In this document: positions 27,157 through 36,854 of the stretch, in pieces | How positions within the stretch are numbered: position 1 is the first letter of the stretch | How the letters are laid out: each line of letters begins with the position of its first letter | Source: Pseudomonas anuradhapurensis | Lineage (GTDB): Bacteria; Pseudomonadota; Gammaproteobacteria; Pseudomonadales; Pseudomonadaceae | Direction of reading: 5' to 3' | NCBI RefSeq assembly: GCF_014269225.2 | Contig: NZ_CP077097.1 | Span: 5,033,001-5,097,000, forward strand | Length of the DNA: 64,000 nucleotides | Program-made: the position numbers and the translations under genes | The notes under the pieces: model-generated | Told to the model about the DNA's origin: nothing | Database searches by the model: none | The model's input: the letters and a program-made list of their open reading frames with translations, nothing else

Positions 27157-27824
27157 TGCCCGGCCTCCCCATCGCCGATCAAGCGACCGCGCTGCAAGGT
27201 CAGCATGCGGTGGCGCATGCGCGCAATCAGTGCCAGGTCGTGGCTGGCGATCAATACCGTGGTGCCCAGGCGGTTGATGTCCTCGAACACGCCCATGATC
27301 TCCGCGGCCAGGCGCGGGTCGAGGTTACCGGTGGGTTCGTCGGCCAGCAGCAGGGCCGGCTGATGCACGATGGCGCGGGCGATACCCACCCGCTGTTGCT
27401 GGCCGGTGGACAGGTCGGCCGGGAACAGCTCGCCTTTGTCGGCCAGCGACACGCGCTCCAGGGCCGAATCCACGCGTTTGGCGACCTCGGCCTTGGACAA
27501 GCCGAGAATCTGCAGCGGCAAGGCGATGTTGTTGAACACCGTGCGGTCGAACAACAGCTGATGGTTCTGGAATACCACGCCAATCTGCCGACGCAGGAAC
27601 GGGATCTGTGCGTTGCTGATCTGCCCCAGGTCCTGCCCGGCCAGCATCAGCTTGCCGCTGGTGGGGCGTTCCATGGCCAGCAGCAGACGCAGCAAGGTAC
27701 TTTTGCCAGCCCCGGAGTGGCCGGTGACGAACAGGAATTCGCCCCGGCGCGCCCGGAAACTCAGCTCATGCAAACCCACATGACCATTGGGATAACGCTT
27801 GGCAACCTGTTCGAATCTGATCAT
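27153..27824 (-). CDS. ftsE: Cell-division ATP-binding protein FtsE
   Basis: This 223-residue ABC ATPase partners with FtsX. It begins MIRFEQVAKRYPNG and carries Walker A GHSGAGKSTLLRLL, the Q-loop (VVFQNHQLL), the ABC signature LSTGQQQRVGIARAIV, Walker B LLLADEPTGNLD and the switch histidine in IASHDLAL. It sits between ftsY (two bases upstream) and ftsX (four-base overlap), the invariant ftsYEX operon. Confidence 0.97.
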   Translation of the reverse strand: MIRFEQVAKRYPNGHVGLHELSFRARRGEFLFVTGHSGAGKSTLLRLLLAMERPTSGKLMLAGQDLGQISNAQIPFLRRQIGVVFQNHQLLFDRTVFNNIALPLQILGLSKAEVAKRVDSALERVSLADKGELFPADLSTGQQQRVGIARAIVHQPALLLADEPTGNLDPRLAAEIMGVFEDINRLGTTVLIASHDLALIARMRHRMLTLQRGRLIGDGEAGQ

Positions 27825-27826
27825 GG

Positions 27827-29353
27827 TCAGTCTCGCTCGGCGAACAGAGCCTTGACGAACGGCTCGGCTTCGAAGGTGCGCAGGTCGTCGATGCCTTCAC
27901 CGACACCGATGAAACGGATCGGCAGCTTGAACTGCTTGGCCAGGGCGAAGATCACCCCGCCCTTGGCAGTGCCGTCCAGCTTGGTCAAGGCCAGGCCGGT
28001 CAGTTCGACGCTCTGGTTGAAATACTTGGCCTGGCTGATGGCGTTCTGGCCGGTGCCGGCATCCAGCACCAGCAGCACCTCGTGCGGCGCTTCGGCATCG
28101 AGCTTGCCGATAACCCGACGGACCTTCTTCAGTTCTTCCATCAGGTTGTCTTTGGTATGCAGGCGGCCGGCAGTGTCAGCGATCAGCACGTCGACGCCAC
28201 GGGCCTTGGCGGCCTGCACGGCGTCGAAGATCACCGAGGCAGAGTCGGCCCCGGTGTGCTGGGCGATTACCGGGATCTGGTTGCGCTCGCCCCACACCTG
28301 CAACTGCTCGACCGCTGCGGCACGGAAGGTGTCGCCGGCGGCCAGCATCACTTTCTTGCCTTCAAGCTGCAGTTTCTTCGCCAGTTTGCCGATCGTGGTG
28401 GTCTTGCCGGCGCCGTTCACGCCAACCACCAGAATCACGTAGGGCTTGTTCTGCGCCTGGACCACCAGCGGCTGTTCTACCGGGCGCAACAGCGCAGCAA
28501 GTTCTTCCTGCAGCGACTTGTACAGGGCATCGGCATCGGCCAGCTGCTTGCGGGCGACCTTCTGGGTCAGGTTCTGGACGATGGTCGAGGTCGCTTCCAC
28601 GCCGACGTCGGCAGTCAGCAGGCGGGTTTCGATTTCGTCGAGCAGGTCGTCATCGATGACCTTCTTGCCCAGGAACAGGCTGGCCATGCCCTCGCCGATG
28701 CTGGCGCTGGTCTTCGACAGGCCCTGCTTGAGGCGTGCGAAGAAGCCGGGCTTGGCCTGCTCGGTCGGTGCAGGTGCAGGTTCGACCGGCGCTGCGGCCG
28801 CAGCCACAGGAGCGGAGGGTTCTGGCGCAGGGCGTTCCGGGATGGCAGGCGGGGCCTTCGGCTCCAGGTCCGGCACCAACGCCACAGGTTCTTCGGCAAC
28901 CGGCAATACCAGGTTGCTGACCGGCGCGACAGGTTCCACCGCCGCAGCAGGCTCGACCGGAGCCGCCTGCAAGGGTACCGACGCAACCGGCTGCGGCGTT
29001 GGTGCAACCAGTGGCTGGGAAGCGACCGGCTCCGGCGCGGGGGCCTGCAATGGCTGGGAGGCGACCGGTTCGGGTGCCGGCGCCTGGGCTACCGGGGGTT
29101 GGGCTGCTTCGGCGACCTGCTGCGGCTCGACCGGCACTGGGGCCGCAGCGGCCTGAGCGGGCTCTGTGGCCAGCGGCGCTTCGGCGGCAGGGGCCTCTAC
29201 CGGAGCGGCAGCAGGCTGCTCGACGGCGTGGGTTTCATTCGCGGGCGAGCCCGCCCCCACGGGTTGCTGCGGCTTCTTGCGAAACCAGCTGAACAGGCCT
29301 TTCTTCTCACCAGCCTCGGCCGGTGCTTTTTTGTCGTCGTTGGAACCAAACAT
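27827..29353 (-). CDS. ftsY: Signal recognition particle receptor FtsY
   Basis: This 508-residue receptor docks SRP-ribosome complexes at the inner membrane. Residues about 1-200 form an acidic A domain unusually rich in Pro, Ala, Glu and Val, with near-repeats of the form APEPVASQPLQAP. The conserved NG domain follows: G1 VNGAGKTTTIGKLA, DTFRAAAVEQL, G3 DTAGRLHTKDNLMEEL, G4 TKLDGTAKGG. It is the first gene of ftsYEX. The NG domain fixes the identity; the A domain is low complexity and expected to vary between strains. Confidence 0.96.
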   Translation of the reverse strand: MFGSNDDKKAPAEAGEKKGLFSWFRKKPQQPVGAGSPANETHAVEQPAAAPVEAPAAEAPLATEPAQAAAAPVPVEPQQVAEAAQPPVAQAPAPEPVASQPLQAPAPEPVASQPLVAPTPQPVASVPLQAAPVEPAAAVEPVAPVSNLVLPVAEEPVALVPDLEPKAPPAIPERPAPEPSAPVAAAAAPVEPAPAPTEQAKPGFFARLKQGLSKTSASIGEGMASLFLGKKVIDDDLLDEIETRLLTADVGVEATSTIVQNLTQKVARKQLADADALYKSLQEELAALLRPVEQPLVVQAQNKPYVILVVGVNGAGKTTTIGKLAKKLQLEGKKVMLAAGDTFRAAAVEQLQVWGERNQIPVIAQHTGADSASVIFDAVQAAKARGVDVLIADTAGRLHTKDNLMEELKKVRRVIGKLDAEAPHEVLLVLDAGTGQNAISQAKYFNQSVELTGLALTKLDGTAKGGVIFALAKQFKLPIRFIGVGEGIDDLRTFEAEPFVKALFAERD

Positions 29354-29584
29354 GGAAGACGGCTATCTCAGGGTAGCGATGGGCCAGCTACGGCGCATCG
29401 GGAATTCTCTCTACGCAGAACAGACTATCTTGAAGCCGGCTGGTTCATGCGCAACGTTTTGTCTTGATGTCCTGTGGGCCAGAACGGCGACAGGCATGGT
29501 CGCCAGGCAACCGGATCAGTATCCTAGCACCTCCTGGCCCGCCGACGCTAAACCCAGCGGGCCGCCGAACAGGTTAAACACCGT

Positions 29585-30940
29585 ATGAATGCTCTAGCCC
29601 GCCGTGCCGCAGGCCTGTTGCTCGGCACGCTCTGCCTGCCGCTCGCAGCCTTTGCCGCCGATGTGCAACCCACCCACGAGTTCATCCTCGACAACGGCCT
29701 GAAAGTGGTCGTGCGCGAAGACCATCGCGCCCCGGTGGCCGTCTCGCAGATCTGGTACAAGGTTGGCTCCAGCTACGAAACCCCGGGCCAGACCGGCTTG
29801 TCCCACGCGCTGGAACACATGATGTTCAAAGGCAGCGCCAAGGTTGGTCCTGGCGAGGCATCGCGCATCCTGCGCGACATCGGTGCCGAGGAAAACGCCT
29901 TCACCAGCGATGACTACACCGCCTATTACCAGGTGCTGGCCCGTGACCGCCTGCCGGTGGCCCTGGAGCTGGAGGCCGACCGCCTGGCCAGCCTGCGCCT
30001 GCCTGCCGACGAGTTCAGCCGCGAAATCGAGGTAATCAAGGAAGAACGCCGCCTGCGCACCGACGACCAGCCCAACGCCAAGGCATTCGAACTGTTCCGC
30101 GCCATGGCCTACCCGGCCAGCGGCTATCACACGCCGACCATCGGCTGGATGGCCGACCTCGAGCGTATGAAGGTCGAGGAGCTGCGCCACTGGTATGAAT
30201 CCTGGTACGCCCCCAACAATGCCACCCTGGTCGTCGTGGGCGACGTCACTGTCGACGAGGTCAAGGGCCTGGCGCAGAAGTACTTCGGCAGCATCCCCAG
30301 GCGTGCCGTGCCGGCGGCCAAGTTGCCCCTGGAACTGGCCGAACCCGGCCAGCGCCAGCTGACCCTGCACGTACGCACCCAACTGCCCAGCTTGATCTAC
30401 GGTTTCAACGTCCCCGGCCTGGCCACAGCCAAGGACCCGCGCACGGTGCATTCCCTGCGCCTGATCTCGGCGCTGCTCGACGGCGGCTACAGCGCGCGCA
30501 TGCCGGCGCGCCTGGAGCGTGGCCAGGAACTGGTGGCCGGCGCTTCGTCCAGCTACAACGCCTTCACCCGCGGCGACAGCCTATTCCTGGTTTCGGCCAC
30601 ACCGAACGTGCAGAAGCACAAGTCCCTGGCGGACGTGGAACAGGGCATCTGGCAGCTGCTGGATGAGCTCAAGACCACCCCACCCAGCACCGAGGAACTC
30701 GAGCGCGTGCGCGCCCAGGTCATCGCCGGCCTGGTCTACGACCGTGATTCCATCAGCAGCCAGGCCACCACCATCGGCCAGCTGGAAACCGTCGGGCTGT
30801 CCTGGAAGCTGATCGACAGCGAACTGGACGAACTCGAGCGCGTTACTCCGCAAGACATCCAGAACGCAGCGCGCAGCTACTTCACCCGCGAACGCCTGAG
30901 CGTTGCCCATGTATTGCCCGAGGAGTCCGCTAATGAGTGA
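29585..30940 (+). CDS. Exported M16 zinc peptidase, catalytic partner (pair 1)
   Basis: This 451-residue pitrilysin/MPP-like protein has a signal peptide (MNALARRAAGLLLGTLCLPL, cleavage near AFA). The inverted zinc motif HALEH (His74, Glu77, His78) is followed 76 residues later by Glu154 in the KEERR segment, the expected third ligand. DIGAEENAFTSDDYTAYY is the typical strand. It overlaps by eight bases a second M16 gene lacking the zinc motif, so the two probably form an active/inactive heterodimer in the periplasm, as in characterised bacterial M16 pairs. The substrate is unknown. Confidence 0.88.
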   Translation: MNALARRAAGLLLGTLCLPLAAFAADVQPTHEFILDNGLKVVVREDHRAPVAVSQIWYKVGSSYETPGQTGLSHALEHMMFKGSAKVGPGEASRILRDIGAEENAFTSDDYTAYYQVLARDRLPVALELEADRLASLRLPADEFSREIEVIKEERRLRTDDQPNAKAFELFRAMAYPASGYHTPTIGWMADLERMKVEELRHWYESWYAPNNATLVVVGDVTVDEVKGLAQKYFGSIPRRAVPAAKLPLELAEPGQRQLTLHVRTQLPSLIYGFNVPGLATAKDPRTVHSLRLISALLDGGYSARMPARLERGQELVAGASSSYNAFTRGDSLFLVSATPNVQKHKSLADVEQGIWQLLDELKTTPPSTEELERVRAQVIAGLVYDRDSISSQATTIGQLETVGLSWKLIDSELDELERVTPQDIQNAARSYFTRERLSVAHVLPEESANE

Positions 30941-32423
30941 CCGCCGCGCCCCGCGCCCAACCCTGCTGACCACCGGCATCCGTGCCCTGGCGCTGGCGGC
31001 CGTGCTGGCCGGCCCGGCCATGGCCGACGACCTCGCCAAGGCCGAAAGCAACGCCGCACGCCCGGCCAACACCCTGCAGTCGCTGGCCGAGCTGGATGGC
31101 AAGGCACCCAGCCGGCGCCAGCTGAACATCCAGCACTGGAACACCGCCGAAGGCGCGCGGGTGCTGTTCGTCGAAGCCCGCGAGCTGCCGATGTTCGACC
31201 TGCGTGTCACCTTCGCCGCCGGCAGCAGTCAGGATGGCGGCGTGCCAGGCCTGGCCGCCCTGACCAACGCCATGCTCAACGAAGGCGTGGCCGGCAAGGA
31301 CGTGACAGCGATTGCCGAAGGCTTCGAAAGCCTGGGCGCAGACTTTGGCAACGGCTCCTACCGCGACATGGCGGTGGCTTCGCTGCGCAGCCTCAGCGCC
31401 AAGGACAAGCGTGAACCGGCCTTGAAGCTGTTTACCGAGGTGGCCGGCAAACCGACCTTCCCGGAAGATGCGCTCAAGCGCATCAAGAACCAGATGCTGG
31501 CCGGCTTCGAATACGACAAGCAGAACCCCGGCAAGATCGCTGGCAAGGCGCTGTTCGCCAACCTTTACGGCGAGCATCCCTATGCCCACCCAAGCGACGG
31601 CACTGCCGAAGGCATCAAGGGCATAAGCTTGGCACAATTGCGTGCCTTCCATGCCAAGGCCTACACCGGCGGCAATGCGGTCATCGCCCTGGTCGGCGAC
31701 CTCAGCCGCGCCGAAGCCGAAAGCATCGCTGCCCAAGTGTCCGCAGGCCTGCCCAGGGGCCCGGCGCTGCCAGCACCGCCCCAACCCACTGAAACGCATG
31801 CAACCCTGAACCACATTGACTTCCCGACTACGCAAACCCACCTGATGCTGGCGACACTCGGTATAGACCGCCAGGACCCGGACTGGCCAGCGCTGTCGCT
31901 GGGCAACCAGATCCTCGGTGGTGGGGCCTTCGGTACCCGGCTGATGAGCGAGGTGCGTGAAAAGCGCGGCCTGACCTACGGGGTATACTCGGCGTTCAGC
32001 CCGATGCAGGTCCGCGGGCCATTCATGATCAACCTGCAAACCCGTGCCGAGCTCAGCGAGGGTACGCTCAAGCTGGTGCAAGGCATTCTCACCGAATACC
32101 TCAAGACCGGCCCCACCCAGCAGGAGCTGGACGACGCCAAGCGCGAGCTGGCCGGCAGCTTCCCGCTGTCCAATGCCAGCAATGCCAGCATCGTCGGCCA
32201 GCTGGGTGCCATTGGTTTCTACAACCTGCCGCTGACCTGGCTGGAGGACTTCATGCAGCAGTCCCAGGCGCTCACCGTCGAACAGGTCAGGGCAGCCATG
32301 AACAAACACCTGTCAGCGGATAAACTGGTGATGGTCACCGTTGGCCCGAAAGTGCCACAAAAGCCGCTGCCAGCACCTACTGACAAACCCTCCGAGCAAG
32401 CGCTCGGGGTACCGGAGCACTAA
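30933..32423 (+). CDS. Exported M16-family partner without zinc motif (pair 1)
   Basis: This 496-residue protein has a long signal region with a hydrophobic core (IRALALAAVLAGPAMA) and two M16 folds. At the HxxEH position it reads LAALTNAMLNEG, so it cannot bind the catalytic zinc. It keeps the C-terminal REKRGLTYGVYS segment that supplies the substrate-binding Arg/Tyr. Such subunits complete the active chamber of the catalytic partner encoded just upstream. The start was set by the eight-base overlap with that gene. The stop TAA overlaps the rsmD ATG by one base. Confidence 0.87.
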   Translation: MSDRRAPRPTLLTTGIRALALAAVLAGPAMADDLAKAESNAARPANTLQSLAELDGKAPSRRQLNIQHWNTAEGARVLFVEARELPMFDLRVTFAAGSSQDGGVPGLAALTNAMLNEGVAGKDVTAIAEGFESLGADFGNGSYRDMAVASLRSLSAKDKREPALKLFTEVAGKPTFPEDALKRIKNQMLAGFEYDKQNPGKIAGKALFANLYGEHPYAHPSDGTAEGIKGISLAQLRAFHAKAYTGGNAVIALVGDLSRAEAESIAAQVSAGLPRGPALPAPPQPTETHATLNHIDFPTTQTHLMLATLGIDRQDPDWPALSLGNQILGGGAFGTRLMSEVREKRGLTYGVYSAFSPMQVRGPFMINLQTRAELSEGTLKLVQGILTEYLKTGPTQQELDDAKRELAGSFPLSNASNASIVGQLGAIGFYNLPLTWLEDFMQQSQALTVEQVRAAMNKHLSADKLVMVTVGPKVPQKPLPAPTDKPSEQALGVPEH

Positions 32424-33025
32424 TGCCGAGATCCACCCCTCCCGCCCGCCCGCAACCGGGCCAGAGCAAGGGCCAGGGCCACCTGCGCATCATCGCTGGC
32501 GAGTGGCGCAGCCGCCGCCTGGCGGTGCCGGACGGCGAAGGCCTGCGGCCAACACCCGACCGTGTGCGCGAAACCCTGTTCAATTGGCTGGCGCCCTATA
32601 TTGAAGGCGCCCGGGTACTCGACGCCTTCACCGGTAGCGGCGCCCTGGTGCTCGAAGCCTTGTCCCGCGGGGCCGAGGACGCCGTGGCGCTGGACAGCAA
32701 CCCGGCCGCCATCGCCAACCTGAAGAACAACCTCGAAATCCTCCGCTGCCCACGCGGGCAGATCCTGCAGACCGATGCCCTGCGCTACCTGCAGAACCCG
32801 GCCAAGCAACAGTTCGACGTGGTGTTCCTCGATCCGCCGTTCCATCAGGACCTGCTGGCCAACACCTGCAACCTGCTGGAGCAGAACCAGTGGCTACATC
32901 AACAGGCCTGGGTCTACACCGAAAGCGAAACCGCGCCGTCGACCTTGCAGCTTCCCGGTAACTGGCGCCTGCACCGCGAGAAGAAAACCGGCCAGGTGTA
33001 CTACGCACTCTGGCAGCGGGGCTGA
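32423..33025 (+). CDS. rsmD: 16S rRNA (guanine966-N2)-methyltransferase RsmD
   Basis: This 200-residue Rossmann-fold enzyme methylates G966 in helix 31 of 16S rRNA. LRIIAGEWRSRRLAVPDGEGLRPTPDRVRETLFNWL is family-typical (given here in parts: IIAGEWRSRRL, RPTPDRVRETLFNWL). The SAM site is LDAFTGSGALVLEALSRGA and the catalytic motif is FLDPPF. The start overlaps the upstream M16 gene by one base, so it is probably translated from the same message. Confidence 0.94.
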   Translation: MPRSTPPARPQPGQSKGQGHLRIIAGEWRSRRLAVPDGEGLRPTPDRVRETLFNWLAPYIEGARVLDAFTGSGALVLEALSRGAEDAVALDSNPAAIANLKNNLEILRCPRGQILQTDALRYLQNPAKQQFDVVFLDPPFHQDLLANTCNLLEQNQWLHQQAWVYTESETAPSTLQLPGNWRLHREKKTGQVYYALWQRG

Positions 33026-33117
33026 CCGGCTAACCGCAAGCTGGCGTATTTAGTTACCGCCAAGCCATCCGCACCCTGGTTGAAGCTGCTCCCTCTTCTT
33101 GCAGGAGCACTTCAACC

Positions 33118-34419
33118 ATGACCGATCGTTCCTCTCCGCCCGCAGCAGCGAGCACGGTGCAATCATTCAGCCTCGATAACGGCTTGCGCATCTACCTGCG
33201 TGAAGACCATCGCGCCCCGCTGGTCAGTGTGCAGCTTTGGTATCACGTTGGGTCCAGTTATGAACCGCAAGGCCACACAGGCCTGTCTCACGCCCTGGAA
33301 CATCTACTTTTCGAAGGCAGCAGCAAACTAGCGCCAGGCGAGTATTCGGCCCTCATGACCCGCCTGGGCGGCAATCCCAATGCATTCACCACCTGGGATG
33401 CCACTGTGTTCCCGCTCACATTACCGGCCAGCCGCGTGGCAGTCGCCCTCGAGGCCATGGCTGATGTCATGGCCAGCGCCACCCTCAGCGATACACCTTT
33501 TGCCAGGGAACTGGCCGTGGTGATGGCCGAACGGCGCAAAAATGTCGATAGCAACGCTCTGGCGCTCGCGCTGGAGCATCATCACTTGCTGGCCTATGGC
33601 GATTTCGGCTATGGCTCGCCGGTGATCGGCCACAAGGCAGATCTCGAGCATATAACCCCGGCAGCAGCACGAACCTGGTATAGAACCTGGTACCACCCCA
33701 ACAACGCCACGCTGGCGGTGGCCGGCGACATCAGCCTGGCGCAACTGCAAGCACTCGTGAATAGGTACTTTGCTGAAATACCTGCCCACCGTATTCCCGA
33801 GCAACAGGTACCAATGGCGCCCTCTAACCTGGCCAGGCGCCACCAAACGCTGCGCCTGCCAGGCCTCTATACCGGTGCGCTCCTTGGTTTCAACCTGCCC
33901 AGTCAATGCACCGCAGGTTCGGACTCCCAAGCCTATGCGTTGCGGTTGCTGCCTGAAATCCTTGCCGATGGGCGGGCCAGCAGGCTGAAACGGCTGCTGG
34001 TGCAGGACGAGCCGCTGCTTCAGGGCCTGCGCGCGGACTATGAACCCTGGCAACGCGGCGACAGCATGTTTGCCCTTTACGCCTTATGCAGCCCGCACGT
34101 AGCACCGGAAGCCGCAGCCGAACGACTGATGCTCGAAATCGGCGCGTTTCGTCAGGCCGCCCCCGCCAAACAAGACCTCGAGCGAGCCAAGGCACGGCTG
34201 CTGGCCAGGCAACTGTTTGAACGAGACGCCATCGACAGACAGGCCTTTGCTATCGGCAAGCAGGCAGCCTGCGGGCTGGACCCGGTTGCCCTGGATGACG
34301 AACGTCAAGCCATAGAAGCTGTAACAGCCGAACAGGTGGGCCAGGCCGCCTATGCCTACCTTACCGAATCGCGAGCGACCATGACCTTCATGCATTCCAA
34401 GGAGAGCGCTCATGCATGA
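33118..34419 (+). CDS. M16 zinc peptidase without signal peptide, catalytic partner (pair 2)
   Basis: This 433-residue pitrilysin-like protein has HALEH (His58, Glu61, His62) and the third ligand Glu138 in VVMAERRKN, with the same 76-residue spacing as pair 1. Unlike pair 1, its N-terminus MTDRSSPPAAASTVQSF is polar and has no signal peptide, so it should act in the cytoplasm. It overlaps the next gene by eight bases, the same as pair 1. It resembles a duplicated and relocated copy; cytoplasmic M16 pairs in other bacteria process peptide precursors (for example PqqF/PqqG). No precursor peptide is evident next to it. Codon use looks slightly less GC-biased than in its neighbours. Confidence 0.85.
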   Translation: MTDRSSPPAAASTVQSFSLDNGLRIYLREDHRAPLVSVQLWYHVGSSYEPQGHTGLSHALEHLLFEGSSKLAPGEYSALMTRLGGNPNAFTTWDATVFPLTLPASRVAVALEAMADVMASATLSDTPFARELAVVMAERRKNVDSNALALALEHHHLLAYGDFGYGSPVIGHKADLEHITPAAARTWYRTWYHPNNATLAVAGDISLAQLQALVNRYFAEIPAHRIPEQQVPMAPSNLARRHQTLRLPGLYTGALLGFNLPSQCTAGSDSQAYALRLLPEILADGRASRLKRLLVQDEPLLQGLRADYEPWQRGDSMFALYALCSPHVAPEAAAERLMLEIGAFRQAAPAKQDLERAKARLLARQLFERDAIDRQAFAIGKQAACGLDPVALDDERQAIEAVTAEQVGQAAYAYLTESRATMTFMHSKESAHA

Positions 34420-35785
34420 CTCCCTTCCGCCCCCCCAACAGCCAGCCGTAGCCAGCAGCGTCGGTAGCAACTTGCAGTCCACCCAAGGCCTTGACCTGGA
34501 CAGCTTCGAAACCTTGAACACGCCGGTCCGCTCCTGGACCACGATGAGCGGCACAGCGGTAAAGTTCATCGAGGCCCATGGGCTGCCAATTGTCGATGTC
34601 GTATTGCGTTTCAGGGCTGGCACCAGCCAGGACACCGATCAGTCCGGCCTGGCGGCCCTGACGTTCTACATGCTTGACGAGGGCAGCCAACGGCATACAA
34701 CTACTGAACATGCAGAGCAGCTGGAACGCCTCGGCGCAATTACCGAACGAGAGATACGCCTGGAGCATGCCACGCTCAGTTTGCGCAGCCTTGCCGACCC
34801 CTCGAGGTTCGACGCGGCCTTGGAGCTGTTCATCGATCTGGTCGCCAACCCCGCACTACAGCCGCCTGCCCTGGAAAAGATAAAACCACAATTACTACAC
34901 CTGAATACCTCGCGCGAACGGCAGCCTGGCGTAAAGGCTCGCAACGAGACGTTCCGCCATATGTTCAATGGCCATCCTTATGGCAATCGTGTGGGCAGTA
35001 CCCCGCAGGGTATTGAATCGGTAACCGTGGATGATCTGCGCCGGTTCCATCAACGCGCCTATGCTGCCAGCAATCTTGAGGTGGTCATGGTAGGGGACCT
35101 TTCCTTGAGCGAAGCCCAAGCCATCGCTCAGCGGATCAGCCAGGCCCTGCCGCAAGGTTGGACAGCCGCTGAACTGCCTGCCGTACCGGCGGTAACCAGT
35201 GCAACCATCAACATCCAGCAGCCCGGTACGAGCAGCGCAACGTTACTAGCCCTGCCGATGAACGTGCCTGCCAGCGACCCTGAGTTTTTGCCCTTGATAT
35301 TAGCCAGCGAAGTCTTCGCAGGGGGTTACGAGGCTCGTTTGATGATGGAACTGCGCCAACGTCGCGGCCTGACCTACGGTATCTACAGCACGATAGTGCC
35401 CCTCAGCGCGGGAGGATTGTTTGCCGTTGAATGGGAAATCGCGCCGCAATACGTCCAAGCTTCCCAGGCTCTGGTGGAAACCTTGCTGCGTGAGTTCATC
35501 GACGAAGGGCCAAGCCAGGTGGAATTGCAGCTCGCCCGCAAGCGGCTGGCCGGGGACCTGCTGCGTGCCGCTGCTCAAAACCAGAGCCTGGCAGCCTTGC
35601 TCAGCGAGATCTCCCATCAACGCCAGCCCGCCGATCATCTGAACACCTACGTCGAGCGCATCAGGGCGATCACAGCGGAGGAAGTTCGCTCGGTCATGCG
35701 ACGCCGGCTTGACCCCAATCAAAAAGTACTGGTGAGTGTCGGCCCTGGCGTCGAGCAGCAACCGCTACCGCCTACCGACCAATAG
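34412..35785 (+). CDS. M16-family partner without zinc motif or signal peptide (pair 2)
   Basis: This 457-residue protein has two M16 folds. The zinc-motif position reads AALTFYMLDEG with no histidines. The substrate-side motif RQRRGLTYGIYS is retained. The N-terminus (MHDSLPPPQQPAVASSVGSN) is Pro/Ser-rich and not a signal peptide. It is coupled by an eight-base overlap to the catalytic gene and is its likely obligate partner. The pair is separated from pair 1 only by rsmD. Specific substrate unknown. Confidence 0.83.
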   Translation: MHDSLPPPQQPAVASSVGSNLQSTQGLDLDSFETLNTPVRSWTTMSGTAVKFIEAHGLPIVDVVLRFRAGTSQDTDQSGLAALTFYMLDEGSQRHTTTEHAEQLERLGAITEREIRLEHATLSLRSLADPSRFDAALELFIDLVANPALQPPALEKIKPQLLHLNTSRERQPGVKARNETFRHMFNGHPYGNRVGSTPQGIESVTVDDLRRFHQRAYAASNLEVVMVGDLSLSEAQAIAQRISQALPQGWTAAELPAVPAVTSATINIQQPGTSSATLLALPMNVPASDPEFLPLILASEVFAGGYEARLMMELRQRRGLTYGIYSTIVPLSAGGLFAVEWEIAPQYVQASQALVETLLREFIDEGPSQVELQLARKRLAGDLLRAAAQNQSLAALLSEISHQRQPADHLNTYVERIRAITAEEVRSVMRRRLDPNQKVLVSVGPGVEQQPLPPTDQ

Positions 35786-35845
35786 CGCAGGTACAGTGGC
35801 GCTGTTTCATGGCACTCTAGGCAGGCACATCACGAGTCGCCCAGC

Positions 35846-36838
35846 ATGCCCAGCTCCAGCGCCACCTTCCGCCCGGCCATCGGCCTGTCCAACCCTCACC
35901 TGCAAACCCTGTGGGGGCCTCTGTGGCGCAAGCTGCCCGACCTGCCGCGCAACCGCGAGCGGCTGTGGCTGGCCGATGGCGACTTCATCGACCTGGACTG
36001 GCACGGCCCGCACCAACCCCATGCTCCCCTGGTACTGGTGCTGCATGGGTTGACCGGGTCATCGCATTCGCCTTACGTCAAAGGCTTGCAGCAAGCATTG
36101 CAAGGCTGCGGCTGGGCCAGCGTTGCAGTGAACTGGCGCGGTTGTTCGGGCGAACCCAACCTGCTGCCACGCAGCTACCATTCCGGTGCCAGCGAAGACC
36201 TGGCAGAAATCGTCAGCCACCTGCGTGCCCTGCGCCCCTTGGCACCGCTGTACGCGGTGGGCTACTCGCTGGGGGGCAATGTGCTGCTCAAGTACCTGGG
36301 CGAAAGTGGCGTGGCCAGCCAGCTGGAAGCCGCAGTGGCGGTGTCGGTGCCGTTTCGTCTGGACCACTGCGCTGACCGTATCGGCCAAGGTTTCTCGAAG
36401 GTGTACCAGGCACATTTCATGCGCGAGATGCTGGCGTACGTGCAACTCAAGCAGCGGCACTTTCACGACAACGGCCTGCATGAGCGGCTGGCAACGCTGC
36501 AACGGCTGGAACCACTGGGCAAGCTGCGCACTTTCTGGGATTTCGATGGCAAGGTCACCGCGCCGCTGAACGGCTTTCGCGACGCGCACGACTACTATCG
36601 CCGCTCATCGAGCCATTTCTTCCTCGGCCGCAACCGCACGCCGACGCTCATCATCCATTCCAGCGACGACCCATTCGTTTCAGGCCACAGCCTGCCCACG
36701 GCGCGTGAACTGGCACCGCAGACGCGTTTCGAACTGCACAGTCGAGGTGGCCATGTGGGGTTCGTCGATGGCAGCCTGCGCAACCCGGGGTATTACCTGG
36801 AGCGGCGGATTCCGCAGTGGCTGTTGCAAGGCCAGTAG
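35846..36838 (+). CDS. YheT-type alpha/beta hydrolase
   Basis: This 330-residue cytoplasmic protein belongs to the AB-hydrolase YheT/Abhydrolase_4 group. VLVLHGLTGSSHSPYVKGL forms the oxyanion region, the nucleophile is in VGYSLGGNVLLKYLGE, the acid in HSSDDPF and the histidine in GGHVGFV. NWRGCSGEPN is a family signature. Members are poorly characterised esterases. It appears to be a single gene, 60 bases after the second M16 pair. Confidence 0.87.
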   Translation: MPSSSATFRPAIGLSNPHLQTLWGPLWRKLPDLPRNRERLWLADGDFIDLDWHGPHQPHAPLVLVLHGLTGSSHSPYVKGLQQALQGCGWASVAVNWRGCSGEPNLLPRSYHSGASEDLAEIVSHLRALRPLAPLYAVGYSLGGNVLLKYLGESGVASQLEAAVAVSVPFRLDHCADRIGQGFSKVYQAHFMREMLAYVQLKQRHFHDNGLHERLATLQRLEPLGKLRTFWDFDGKVTAPLNGFRDAHDYYRRSSSHFFLGRNRTPTLIIHSSDDPFVSGHSLPTARELAPQTRFELHSRGGHVGFVDGSLRNPGYYLERRIPQWLLQGQ

Positions 36839-36854
36839 AGCAGTACCGGCCTAC

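Noticed and set aside
33118..35785. Second M16 pair as a horizontally acquired island
   Set aside because: No mobility genes, flanking repeats or clear compositional break; only a slight drop in GC bias by eye.
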